A stretch of 54,075 nt of DNA from Branchiostoma floridae (taxonomy: Eukaryota; Chordata; Leptocardii; Amphioxiformes; Branchiostomatidae): NCBI RefSeq assembly GCF_000003815.2, contig NC_049987.1, forward strand, positions 7,636,114 through 7,690,188, read 5' to 3'. The notes below the pieces were generated by a model. The model made no database searches, was not told the origin of the DNA, and saw only the letters and a list, made by a program, of their open reading frames with translations. Below, one piece after another: positions 24,901-34,045 of this stretch. A program made the position numbers and the translations under genes. Numbering within the stretch: the first letter of the stretch is position 1; each line of letters opens with the position of its first letter.

Positions 24901-27095
24901 TATATCCAGTCCCTGGCGAATGTTATACCTTTTCAAAGTTTTGAGGGAAAATAAGGATGACATGTAAGAATAGATCGGCCGCATGCGCCTATCAAAAACG
25001 GACATTTACTATGATTACTATCATTTCAAACAACATCCGTTGTCATGATGCCGACAATTACCGATAGAGATCTTAACCAATTGCTTCTTTCTGGTTACAG
25101 TACTGATGAAGGGTCAGGTGACCACGAAGTACTACCGGTTCATGGCTAAGAACGGCGGCTGGGTGTGGATCCAGAGCTACGCCACCATCGTGCACAACAG
25201 CAGATCCTCCAGGCCGCACTGCATCGTCAGCGTCAACTATGTCCTCAGGTTAGTTATTAGTTGTGGTAACTACGTTACTGTGCCTGATAGGTATAAGCAG
25301 CGAAAGAGAACTGGGTTAATGTAATCTAGGAGAGTTACTGGGTATGCAATACAAATAGTACAAAAAATCAACAATTCTTGTTCATACTTTGCAGCTTTTA
25401 GATACCTATGAGGTACAGCAAGTTTGAAAATACCCGTGTTACAGGTACAATAGCCTATTTGTGTTCAAGAGGAAATAGGATTGTTCTCTGTTCAAAAGAT
25501 ATACGGTTTTGGCGAGATATATCATTGTCTAATACCATACGAAGAAGTCTTGGACGTTAAGAGTCACCTATGTCTTAATTCTGTTCCTCTATAGTGATCT
25601 TGAGACGAAGGACCTCCAGCTGTCCATGGAGCAGTGTACGCAGCGGAGCACGTTCGGCATCGGCTTTATCCAGGACAAGGCGAGGAGCGGCAAGTCACGA
25701 GTCGTCAAGTCGTCCAAGTCGTCACGACTCTCCCGGATGTCCCCCTACCCACAGGTTTCTACACAGCCTGACTTCTACTCGGGCATGGAGAGCTCCATGG
25801 TCGCCCAGCAGCTCTCACCTTGTGAGGTGCCACCACCTGTCCACGCGTACACTGCTGCAATGGCCTATCCAGCGCACGAAGGTCTAGATAGATGTGGCAC
25901 GATGTACACAGGGTACAGTAGTCACCCTTACGACAGTTCCTGTGTCTATCCGTTTGCTGGGATGGACACGTGTGGACATTACATGGAGGAGAGATCGCAC
26001 TCCAGCTCTCAGAGGACATATCATTTTGACGAGGAACGGTACTATGCGACGCAGGAGTCAGCAACGGGCCTGTGGCCGGCACACAGACACGTCACTGTAC
26101 GGCAGGAGGAGGCGATGATGCCCGGGAAATTTCACATGGGGCATCCGGACGATAGAAGCTACTTCACGGGGCACTGTCGGGCATCTTGCTGCGAACCAAA
26201 ACGGTCCACGGACCAATACACGGACCGACGACCAAGCTCTCGCCACTCGGACTGGTCAGACCACAGTCGGCCTCAGGCTTCAGACACTCGGCTGACGCAC
26301 GGCCGGGGCACGACGCCCGGGTCAAGCTCGTCGGACGGGGACGCGACCATCCCCGAGGACTCGCGACAGCAGGGCGTCGGGAGAGACTATCACGGGTCCA
26401 GTAAGATCGACTCCCTGATCCGCGCGACGCAACAGCTCATCAACGAAGAGGAGCAGGTGAAAAAGACGCAGGAGGAGGCTCAGTCCAAGTCAAAAAACGC
26501 GGGCACGAAGGACCGCCACGCGGCGGTCGCCTCTGGTAAGTCCCCGAACTGCGACGCCCAGTCGCCTGTCACCAGGTTGGCGAGCCAACCCGACAGCAGG
26601 CACGGGTCCCCCTACCCCTTAGACTGTACATCGAGAGGACAGACCGAAATCAACGGCTCGCCAAACTGTAATGGAGACGAGCGGTTCTCCAAGAGCTGCA
26701 GATCAGAGAAAGACTCCAGCGGCTACTCCACCTCCCTGCACCACCTAAGCAACATGGTGGAGACGCGAGGCCGGGGCATGAGGCTGGGGTCCGACACTCC
26801 CACCAACGGCTTCATCAGCTCCACAGAGCGCGCCTTCAAGGATCAGCTGAACTCGATAGAGAGAGACATGAGGCCGTACAAGGCTAGCTACAGTACGTAC
26901 ATCCCTGACACGGACCGGGGAGGGTACACGTCAGACTACCGCGGCTACAGCTACGTACACAGTCCCGAGGCGCGCTACTACCCACCAAGCATCCACGGGA
27001 GCCTGCACGATGGACAATCCGAAAAGACGAAAAACGCTTGCTCTTACTCTAGTAGTTACAACGACTTGCTAGCCAATAACTATGTATATTGTTAA
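18821..27095 (+). CDS. sim: Single-minded (SIM1/SIM2-type) bHLH-PAS transcription factor, 5' exon missing
   Basis: Eight exons join in one frame: 18821-18906, 20029-20118, 21735-21843, 23531-23616, 23859-24058, 24477-24583, 25101-25248 and 25595-27095. All introns are GT-AG, and the split codons restore conserved residues. The product in the window is 774 residues plus a split Gly. Counting from the first full residue, PAS-A lies at about 29-95 ([20 protein letters not shown]), PAS-B at about 150-220 ([18 protein letters not shown]) and the PAC region at about 226-280 ([26 protein letters not shown]). A basic Ser/Lys stretch at about 308-328 ends in SPYPQ, and [11 protein letters not shown] at about 545 matches the conserved SIM C-terminal motif. 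By family knowledge SIM proteins pair with ARNT/Tango in the nucleus and control midline and hypothalamic genes. The bHLH exon must lie upstream. One invertebrate gene corresponding to both vertebrate SIM1 and SIM2 is likely. Confidence 0.97.
20029..20118 (+). CDS. sim: sim exon: start of PAS-A
   Basis: The acceptor is tttttcag and the donor cag/gtgagt. The exon is 90 bases, phase 0 at both ends, and encodes 30 residues from TLDGFLFVV to VHLGLSQ. It is nearly identical to vertebrate SIM. Confidence 0.98.
20500..21180 (+). promoter_or_regulatory. Candidate enhancer in sim intron
   Basis: Four TAATTA homeodomain cores (20537, 20578, 20664, 21036) and a forkhead-type TGTTTAC (21012-21018) lie in dense, non-repetitive sequence in the intron after the first PAS-A exon. 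At 21030-21055 and 21105-21130 the text is GC-balanced and unlike the surrounding AT-rich intron. A local tandem duplication at 20687-20951 lies between. Regulatory function is inference only. Confidence 0.35.
20687..20951. repeat. Two-copy tandem duplication, about 130 bp
   Basis: TTTGTGAGGAGAACCTTCAC and CATCTACTGTGGACAG occur in both halves in the same order, and both halves end in TCTTCTTCAATAT. The copies differ by substitutions and short indels. Confidence 0.85.
21735..21843 (+). CDS. sim: sim exon: PAS-A core
   Basis: The acceptor is attgtttcag. The exon encodes [20 protein letters not shown] and on to HTHIMT, then one base of a split Asp codon before the donor gttcgt. The donor is weaker than those of the neighbouring exons, but the next exon restores the frame and the conserved sequence. 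Confidence 0.97.
22177..22358. mobile_element. MITE with 22-bp perfect ends and 9-bp target duplication
   Basis: The ends TAATCTCCAAGCAGATCC and its reverse complement are perfect over 22 bases. AGGTTTACC flanks both sides (22168-22176 and 22359-22367). It lies in the sim intron 21844-23530. An 8-9 bp duplication suggests a hAT- or Mutator-type transposase. Confidence 0.9.
22680..22907. mobile_element. MITE, TCACTGCACTTGGGG family, copy 1
   Basis: Inverted ends start ATCTCACTGCACTTGGGGC on the left and read CGCACCGGTGCCCCAAGTGC on the right. It shares its core (GCGTTTTGTGTATTTTG, GACGCAATATCT) with the copy at 30007-30242. The right end looks truncated. Confidence 0.85.
23531..23616 (+). CDS. 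sim: sim exon: end of PAS-A
   Basis: The acceptor is cttgctgcag. The exon encodes [20 protein letters not shown] and ends in LTCGGYK at the donor gtacaa. It is phase 1 in and phase 0 out. It matches the [25 protein letters not shown] block. Confidence 0.97.
23859..24058 (+). CDS. sim: sim exon: inter-PAS region and start of PAS-B
   Basis: The acceptor is ccctccag and the donor aa/gtaagc. The exon encodes [33 protein letters not shown] and [17 protein letters not shown]. The final Lys is split across the intron. Confidence 0.98.
24477..24583 (+). CDS. sim: sim exon: PAS-B
   Basis: The acceptor is ctgtacag. The exon encodes [20 protein letters not shown] and [15 protein letters not shown], with split codons at both ends. 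The donor t/gtaagt, together with the last coding bases, is repeated in the following intron at 24827-24845. Confidence 0.97.
24575..24990. repeat. Diverged tandem duplication starting at a sim exon edge
   Basis: ACCATCTATGTAAGTCACT at 24575-24593 (last codons and donor of the PAS-B exon) recurs at 24827-24845. Downstream text such as GAATGCTATACC and GAATGTTATACC continues the similarity with a spacing near 250 bp. Confidence 0.6.
25101..25248 (+). CDS. sim: sim exon: PAC motif
   Basis: The acceptor is ggttacag and the donor ag/gttagt. The exon encodes [33 protein letters not shown] and [11 protein letters not shown]. This is one of the most conserved parts of SIM proteins. Confidence 0.98.
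25595..27095 (+). CDS. sim: sim last coding exon: C-terminal regulatory region
   Basis: The acceptor is cctctatag. About 499 residues run to the TAA at 27093-27095. The start (LQLSMEQC) matches the family. A Lys/Ser-rich segment before SPYPQ resembles the SIM1 nuclear-localisation region, and [17 protein letters not shown] is the conserved C-terminal block. The rest is Ser, Tyr, Gly and His rich and probably disordered. As far as I recall, vertebrate SIM genes split this region over several exons; here it is one exon. Confidence 0.97.
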
Positions 27096-30006
27096 AACGC
27101 AGTGTATACCGCTGTATGTACGTGTATTGACGACAACACTTTCAAGAAACATGTGAAATTGTCGGGCATGTCTGTAGAAGATTGTAGAAAGAAATGTGCA
27201 AAACATCTGCAACTTGTATCCAGTGGATACAAGATCACGGCAGTACATAGGCTTCTACCCTAGTAGTAAGAGAAGCAGTCCTTGTAAATTCTGTGCTGAC
27301 GGTCAGGTTTACCTGTCGTTGACAATAGTAGTCAATCCATGACCGTTAAAGGTTTCGGATAGAATTACATGATTTGCTGTGGAACCAAATTCCTCCCTGT
27401 CTCTCTCCACACCTCAACAGCGAGACACCGTGGTGAACTTGTGACATGGCCCACCACTGACCCAGTCCCAACAAGATGCTTCGGTTAAGGAAATTCTTCA
27501 CATTTTCGCATCCCATTGAGTACGCTCAGGTACAAGTAGCCTGGGGGAAATATGTACTTCGGTCTTATCGAGTCTAATGCCCATTAATTAACGCAATGAA
27601 AGTATCAGAGTGTAAGACAAAGAGCTCTGATTGACGTTGCAAAGATCCCGAGTTGATGAGGGGGGATGAATCAGCTAATAAATCAGCAAAAGGAGGGCAA
27701 GATTTATGCCAAGATGGCGTCTGGCCAAACATGCCCAGTCCGGCTGAGTTGGCCGCGCGGTTGTTTGTTGGATCCGGGCCTGTCTGTCAGTGAGCTGACC
27801 CGTGCGCGGGGTTCAGCGGCAGGTTGGCCCGGCACACTGTATGTAGGAGACGTTAACCCCAGGATGACCCCCGGGGTTCCTCACAGTCAAACCTGTTTAT
27901 TTGCTTGTCCGAGAAGCCTTCTTGCCACTCAGAGAGAATTCTTTAGTGAAGTCAGATCTGCTTGGGAGTGTAATATTTTCATGTAGGAAGCAATTGTCTG
28001 GAGAATTAGAAAGAAATGTTGAGGGTTTCTGTAACTTACCATGTCAAGGTCTGTAATAGCTGACTTTGCCTGGAAGTGACGATCTGAATCAGTTGAGAAG
28101 TTCTCGTATTGCTAACAGTGCAAATGCTACTTTGTTGCCAAAGATGTTTGCTTCTTTGTTTTGGGAAGTTTTTAAAGATTTTCTTTGCATATGATATATG
28201 CAATGGATCTGGATGTACAATTTGTATCGGAACGTACATGTGCAATGCTGTTTGATACATCATATTTACATGTACAGTCTATTCGTGTGAAGGGCTTGCC
28301 CGGATTTGTACATTGAAACTGATATGTAATGTCTGTTTATTGTCATGATATTGTACGGTAATTATAGTGTTTAGTTACAATATTGTGTACAAAATACAAG
28401 TATAATGTGGTGTAGACAAGTATACAAAAGGACAACATGACCGTGATTGTCATCGTGTTTGTAATAGTCAAGATGTATATAGGACTGAGTCGCCAGTTGG
28501 AAAATGATTATGTACATATCTCAGAGAGGTTTTGAATCTTAATTTCGTAGGCACGGCACTACCGACTGAGTAACGTTATACACGGAGTCGTTTCCTATTA
28601 CGAGAGGGGTTGGGTACCTGGAAGCGCAAATCCCATCGGGTAATGGGCGATCAATCCAGTAAAAGCGTGCAGATAATTGTAGCGATGTGCAGTGATGATA
28701 TGATAGGCGGGCGTGTGGGTCCATGAGCGCGCTAGATTATCTGTGGCTTGGTGTTATTACCGCTTCTTCGACGATTGTGCCTTAGGTCATGAATATACTG
28801 CATAACATGCATAGACAACTTGCCTCCACCAGAGATACCGCTGTACAGAGATTCCGTTTTGCGTTCGATAATTGGATTAGATATAGATATGCCTGGACGT
28901 TTTGACAGTCAGTAGGAACAAAGTGCACGGTGTGACAATTGTAAACTCTTCAACCAAATGCGATGCATATCATTAGCTGTAAAGTATTCTGAGTGACGTG
29001 CAGTTGTGGTCAACTTAATTTCTGATCTCCCAAGCTAAGGAATGATACTTTGACCAGCTAGAGAGAGATTTTGGGAAAAGAAGCCACAAAATAAGGTCTG
29101 GAGACTCTTCTGCCAGCATATCTGATTCTCGTGTCTCGTGAGGCACATTCTCTGGCTCTCCAGCGCAGTAGAACTTGTTTCGAAAGTTGCAATGAAAACC
29201 TACCATTTCACATAGAATTTGCAATTTCAGTTTCAATCCAAGTTTTGAAAAAAAAAAACAAAAAAACAACGACAACCCGATTTAAAAGACATCGTCCTGG
29301 TGAAATTATCACGTGCAAAATTGTTGGACAATTCAGAATCTCCTCAAAGTTTCAAACCGAAAAAAATATCATTTTCATTTATTCCACACCTTACAAATTA
29401 TCAACAACATAGTGCGAAACTATCTTTTTTAATGTAATTTGCTTTTATTCCGACTCAGCGAGTCGCCAAATTAAGAACATGTAGAAGTGTGACAACCCTA
29501 ACTGGGGCAAACATATATATTCCGTTACAAATGTTTTGTTACTGTTACGTTTTCAGAGGTTTAAAACTTAACTGTTAAGAGTTTTTTTTTTTTTCAAATG
29601 TATTCGGAGAGTCTACCATGACAACATGTACATATGCAGTACGAGAGTCTATGACTGGTTTGGTGAATATTATAATAGATATGAAGATGATTGATATCTT
29701 GTACATGTGATTGTGTCTTCCCCTGATTCAAACTGGCTATACCAAAATGTAATCTTTTATCTTGAAACATTGATGTTGTATTTATATGGCTGTGGACTAT
29801 TGTTGCTTGTGTTTTGAAGAAAAAATAAATGAATGTTTCATCTAAATGGTGTGAATATAAATGGTCTGTTAGTGTGGACTTGAAGTATGGTGTATATTGA
29901 AGGGTATACGTACACAACGTTAACTATCAAAGGTGTAGGAGGCAATAAAACATAAGTATATGTCTCCATAGTCACAGTGAGACCTTTAGAAACCGTCTTA
30001 AGGTGG

Positions 30007-30242
30007 TATATCACTGCACTTGGGGCACCGGTGCGGCACTGCGGGGTTCAAAAGATAACTCAACGAATTTCAGAGATAAAGGACGAATTTTCATACGTTT
30101 TGTGTATTTTGTTGTCTTCTAAGTCATATTTTTACGTCTTACGCAATATCTGAATTATAAAGCATCAGTCAAAATAACACAACAGTGCCGCAGTGAACGA
30201 ACCCCGCAGCGCCGCACCGGTGCCCCAAGTGCAGTGAGATAC
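30007..30242. mobile_element. MITE, TCACTGCACTTGGGG family, copy 2
   Basis: The inverted ends TCACTGCACTTGGGGCACCG and CGGTGCCCCAAGTGCAGTGA are intact and over 28 bases long. The core is like that of the copy at 22680, including GTGCCGCAGTGAACGAACCC. It lies between sim and HLCS. Confidence 0.9.
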
Positions 30243-30713
30243 TACGGGGAGCGGAGTCTATCCATGATCCTGGACCATAGGACTGCTCCTGAAGATGAGG
30301 GTTCGTACCGCACGCCTCCGACAACATGAGCTTCGTGTATAACACAAGCTAGTATTTCACGTCAGTCGATACGATTCAATAAGATAATCACAGAAGATGA
30401 GTAGGTTGACCTTATCTCTTGGAAGGGAAATTTAAATGATCGGTACGATAACTGCCTCTAACGGACGGTTCCAGTATTACCACAGCGCAGTAGCTATCCT
30501 TTGCTAATGAAATGAAGTTTGAAGGACAGACGTATAGTTCAACAGTCTTTAGACATTTCACTGCTTTCAAAATTGAGTTGCCATAATCAATGACACTGAG
30601 GATAAATGATTTCTTAAAATACCACATCTCTATATAGCAAAAGTCTTCGAATAAAAGTTACTATCATGATTTTGACAGCGAGGTTATCTAATTTTACAGC
30701 TGTCTAATATAAC

Positions 30714-30740
30714 ATATATATATATATATATATATATATT
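30714..30740. repeat. TA dinucleotide microsatellite
   Basis: About 13 uninterrupted TA units occur in the intergenic region. Confidence 0.9.
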
Positions 30741-31414
30741 TGTAATACACAGGAATTTATCACTATCCACAGGCGATATTCCAGACATCCAAGAAGTTAT
30801 TATCTAAAACCCAATAAATCCGGACACCCCTAAGCTGATTTAACAAGCTTTATGTAGTCTTTACAGTCCCGCTACACCCATCTTTGAGCCAGTTTTACTA
30901 TGGACCTAAGCAATATTAGCCCGAGACAGGGTTGTAGAACTTCAATTATCAAAGTCAATTTTTGGGCACTTCTCTACGTAATAAGATGAAGCAACTCGAT
31001 ACTAACATTAAAGGAGCAAATATTCGATGCCGCAGTGGTGCGAGGACGCCGTGAAGTCAAATTTTTGTGCGGGTTACATTACTTAAGGAATCCAAGCGCA
31101 GGTTGTTTCTGCACCATTTTTAACCGATCAAAGTATGAAATGATGATGTAAATGTTGGAATATAGCGCAGTAGATATCAATTTCATACAGATTGACTCAT
31201 CGAGATTATTTCCACTTTTAACGCTCTAAATCTAATATTGCTTAGGTTGCCCTGAGGTTCCCCCTGTCAACCCAGGACTGGTTAAACCATCACCTCACAC
31301 ATTTGCTGTGTCAACAGTATTCGCACCCATAAAGCACGCCATTTGGTGAGAACATCATCTCAGTAAAATGGAGCACGTAAAACCATGTCCGCCGTAAAGG
31401 CCGGCATCTCGGTC

Positions 31415-31427
31415 TGACCTCTGACCT
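31415..31427 (-). promoter_or_regulatory. Perfect DR1 nuclear-receptor motif
   Basis: On the minus strand this reads AGGTCA G AGGTCA, a perfect direct repeat with one-base spacing as bound by HNF4, COUP-TF or RXR heterodimers. It sits between the two genes. One near-perfect copy of the motif also occurs at 1743-1755. Function is not shown. Confidence 0.3.
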
Positions 31428-32008
31428 TCATTACCCACTCGAACGACCCAGGAAATTGACACTATATTCTCAGGTAGCCCGGAGTGTGATGGATAAAATG
31501 GGAACCTGGTCATAACGTGGGGTTGGAGATATTGGGGAGCTGACTTTTCTTACGTTTGTATATGATTGTGTCGCATTGTATTAAAGGTGATTGTGTTTTA
31601 TTGCATTACAGACACTAACACATAACGTTACACATACATAAATACAGTTACTGTTTTTATAAGTTTAAATTTAGAAAATACATAGAAAACATAGAAAATA
31701 TGCGTGTTCTTCAAACTAAAAACCACTGTGAATTACTTAATTTCGCACTACCTTGAAATTGTATTTACCTAGTGTATATTGAAACATTGCAAATATTTTT
31801 TCCTTGTTAGTGTAAGGTAATTACTGACTCTCCCTGCAAAACTAAACTCAGACGGTTCTTCCCAATAGGAAGGACAATGCAGTAGGAATGATGTCATTAT
31901 CAGAACGAATAAATAGTCTTAAGAAAAAAAGAATGCAATGTTGGACAATCCCAAATCTTAATTCCTTGTTCCTAAGGGACAATGTCTCTTTACTGTCATA
32001 TTAAAATA

Positions 32009-32215
32009 CTGTAAATGCATTTAAGTTCGCGGGGATTTAATTTCGCGGTAGCGGGAATAGGGACTTTTCGCGGTGGATTTAAGTTCGCAGTAACACCATA
32101 GACTGCAGTCTAATACTACAATAGAAAGTGTTCGCGGTGGTTTTAAGTTCGCGGTGAAGTGGTCACCACGAAAACCGCAAACATTAATCCACCGCGAACA
32201 TTTCTGCATTTACAG
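32009..32215. mobile_element. Palindromic MITE with CTGTAAATGCA ends, copy 1
   Basis: The ends CTGTAAATGCA and TGCATTTACAG are flanked by TA. Inner arms carry repeated AAGTTCGCGGT and ACCGCGAAC text, giving a large hairpin. The TA target suggests a Tc1/mariner-type origin. Confidence 0.9.
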
Positions 32216-32599
32216 TATATCTCTACACCAGTCAAGCCAAGGCCAATACCAGTTAAAGCTGGGTTTTCAAATTATCCTTCTGGCCAATCAGAATTGACCA
32301 CAAAAGTATCAAGTGTACTACATGTTACTTGGCATATAATATATTCACCTCGAGTGTTCATGGCAAAGTTGTAATGTGGATGCTCCCAATAATGTGATAC
32401 ATTAACAGTTGAAACCTTCAACATGGAAAAGATGGAATGTATTGATGTATTTAGACCTATGTATTTTGACCTATGCTCACCCTCTTGCATGTAAAAGCCT
32501 ATTTCAAGGTATGTACATAAAGTTTAATTTTTATCACTCATTAATTCACACAAAATTTAGATAATCAATATCTAATATACAGTTCTATGCAGTACCAAG

Positions 32600-32745
32600 T
32601 ACAGCTTGAATAGAGCCAGCTTAAGCTTTAATGCTTTGGTTTATCAGCACTTCTTCCCAGATGATACATCTTAAGTTGTTGTATCAAGGTTTGGCTTTAA
32701 ATCTTAATCAGTATGTTTTTAACCATGATTATCAAAAAGCAATTA
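32600..32745 (+). mobile_element. 5'-truncated SINE-like copy
   Basis: It shares GCTTTGGTTTAT, TCTTCCCAGAT and GTTGTTGTATCAAGGT with the SINE at 33360-33582 in the same order and orientation. The tRNA-like head is missing. Confidence 0.65.
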
Positions 32746-33359
32746 TTTTTTATAATGATGCTTCATAAGCAAAATGAATGTCCTGCCATATTTTTCATGA
32801 TCTATACTTAGTGGTATAAAGAGTTGATACTTCACTGGTATGATGATAGTTTTATGAAAGTTGGCACAAGTTGGCTGATTTTTTTTATAAAATCTGGTGC
32901 TATGAGTATACAAATCATAAACTCATACATGTACATGTATAATCTTTCATTACTGACCATCCGATTGACCCTCCACATAACCACTCCATGGGTTATTACA
33001 TACATTTTTGTATTTAGTTCAGTATCATGTGCCTAGGCACTCTCCCTGCAAAACACACATGTTGAGAATTAAGTCCATAACCATCAATGTGTAAGCATCA
33101 AGAGAGGCTGTGTATCCTCAGCACCAAAGCCCAGATGTACTGAACTCATGAAATCCATTGAATATCATTACTCACTTTTACTCATATAAGCATTTAAAAT
33201 CTTCATGCAATCAAATGTGATGAAGTCTTGAGTCAATTCCTTGTTGGGAACTGTATCCTGTGGCTTACAGCTGCACATACAGCAGATGAGATGCATCAAA
33301 TTTTATCTTATGTAAAATAGTGTAACAGTGGCTGTGAAGCACCGCCAAACTGACCACGC

Positions 33360-33582
33360 CAAAGGCTCTGAGCTTTTGGCGTAATGGTGAACCGCGTTGC
33401 GTATGTGATCTGGCGGCCCGGGTTCAAATCGAGGAAGCCAGGAGACTGTACAGAGCAAGCTTTAGGCTTAAGGCTTTGGTTTATGTGTACGTCTTCCCAG
33501 ATAACACATCTTATGTTGTTGTATCAAGGTGTGACTTCAAATCTTCATCAGTAAGTTTTTAACCAGGACTATAAAAAAGCAT
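33360..33582 (+). mobile_element. tRNA-derived SINE-like element
   Basis: Box A-like TGGCGTAATGGT (33377-33388) and box B-like GGTTCAAATCG (33421-33431) are spaced as in a tRNA gene. They are followed by a body shared with 32600-32745. It does not look able to fold as a functional tRNA. Confidence 0.65.
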
Positions 33583-33600
33583 GTATTTGTTTGTTCTTAA

Positions 33601-33983
33601 GTTTTGATGGTGATGAGGTTCCTGAGCATGTCAAAGGAGTTCCCGTCAGGCTGCACACTGATGATCTCTCCCCCGTCCTTCACCACAGACAGGAACCCAG
33701 AGACAAACAAACAAACAAACGGAAGATTGTTTGTTGTTAAGTTTTGATGGTGATGAGGTTCCTGAGCATGTCAAAGGAGTTCCCGTCAGGCTGCACACTG
33801 ATGATCTCTCCCCCGTCCTTCACCACAGACAGGAACCCCGAGACAAACAAACAAACAAACGGAAGATTGTTTGTTGTTAAGTTTTGATGGTGATGAGGTT
33901 CCTGAGCATGTCAAAGGTATTCCCATCAGGCTGCACACTGATGATCTCTCCCCCGTCCTTCACCACAGACAGGAACCCCGAGT
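33601..33983 (-). repeat. HLCS last-exon end present three times, period 140 bp
   Basis: Copies begin at 33601, 33741 and 33881 (the last is the true exon end). Each encodes the final ~35 residues up to the stop on the minus strand. The two extra copies are joined to an ACAAAC microsatellite and GGAAGATTGTTTG linker. The extra copies read GNSFDML where the true exon reads GNTFDML. Confidence 0.95.
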
Positions 33984-34045
33984 CGTCCAGACCCAGGATG
34001 GTGGCCTGCGGACCCTCCTCACTGCTCAGGTGCACCTGCTGGTCA
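33877..34045 (-). CDS. HLCS: HLCS last exon: BPL C-terminal domain
   Basis: The acceptor is cttgttccag. The exon encodes [20 protein letters not shown] through [20 protein letters not shown] to TIKT and TAA. It matches the human C-terminus closely. The final third plus stop codon is repeated twice more downstream with a 140-bp period. Confidence 0.98.

Larger units (their letters stand above)
27096..33600. other. Intergenic region between convergent sim and HLCS
   Basis: This interval holds both 3' UTRs and the spacer. I see no coding exon. AATAAA-type signals on the plus strand occur at 27677-27682, 29824-29829 and 29944-29949; which one sim uses cannot be told. Other contents are a MITE (30007-30242), a TA microsatellite (about 30714-30740), a perfect DR1 motif (31415-31427), a palindromic MITE (32009-32215) and two related SINE-like copies (about 32600-32745 and 33360-33582). 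A GC-rich patch at about 27700-27870 is unexplained. Confidence 0.6.

Noticed and set aside
25759-26404. Several long open frames overlapping the last sim exon on both strands
   Set aside because: They are shadows of the GC-rich coding frame, whose SIM motifs identify the real frame.
33377-33431. tRNA gene
   Set aside because: Box-like motifs exist, but the stems do not pair well and the sequence continues into a repeated SINE body.
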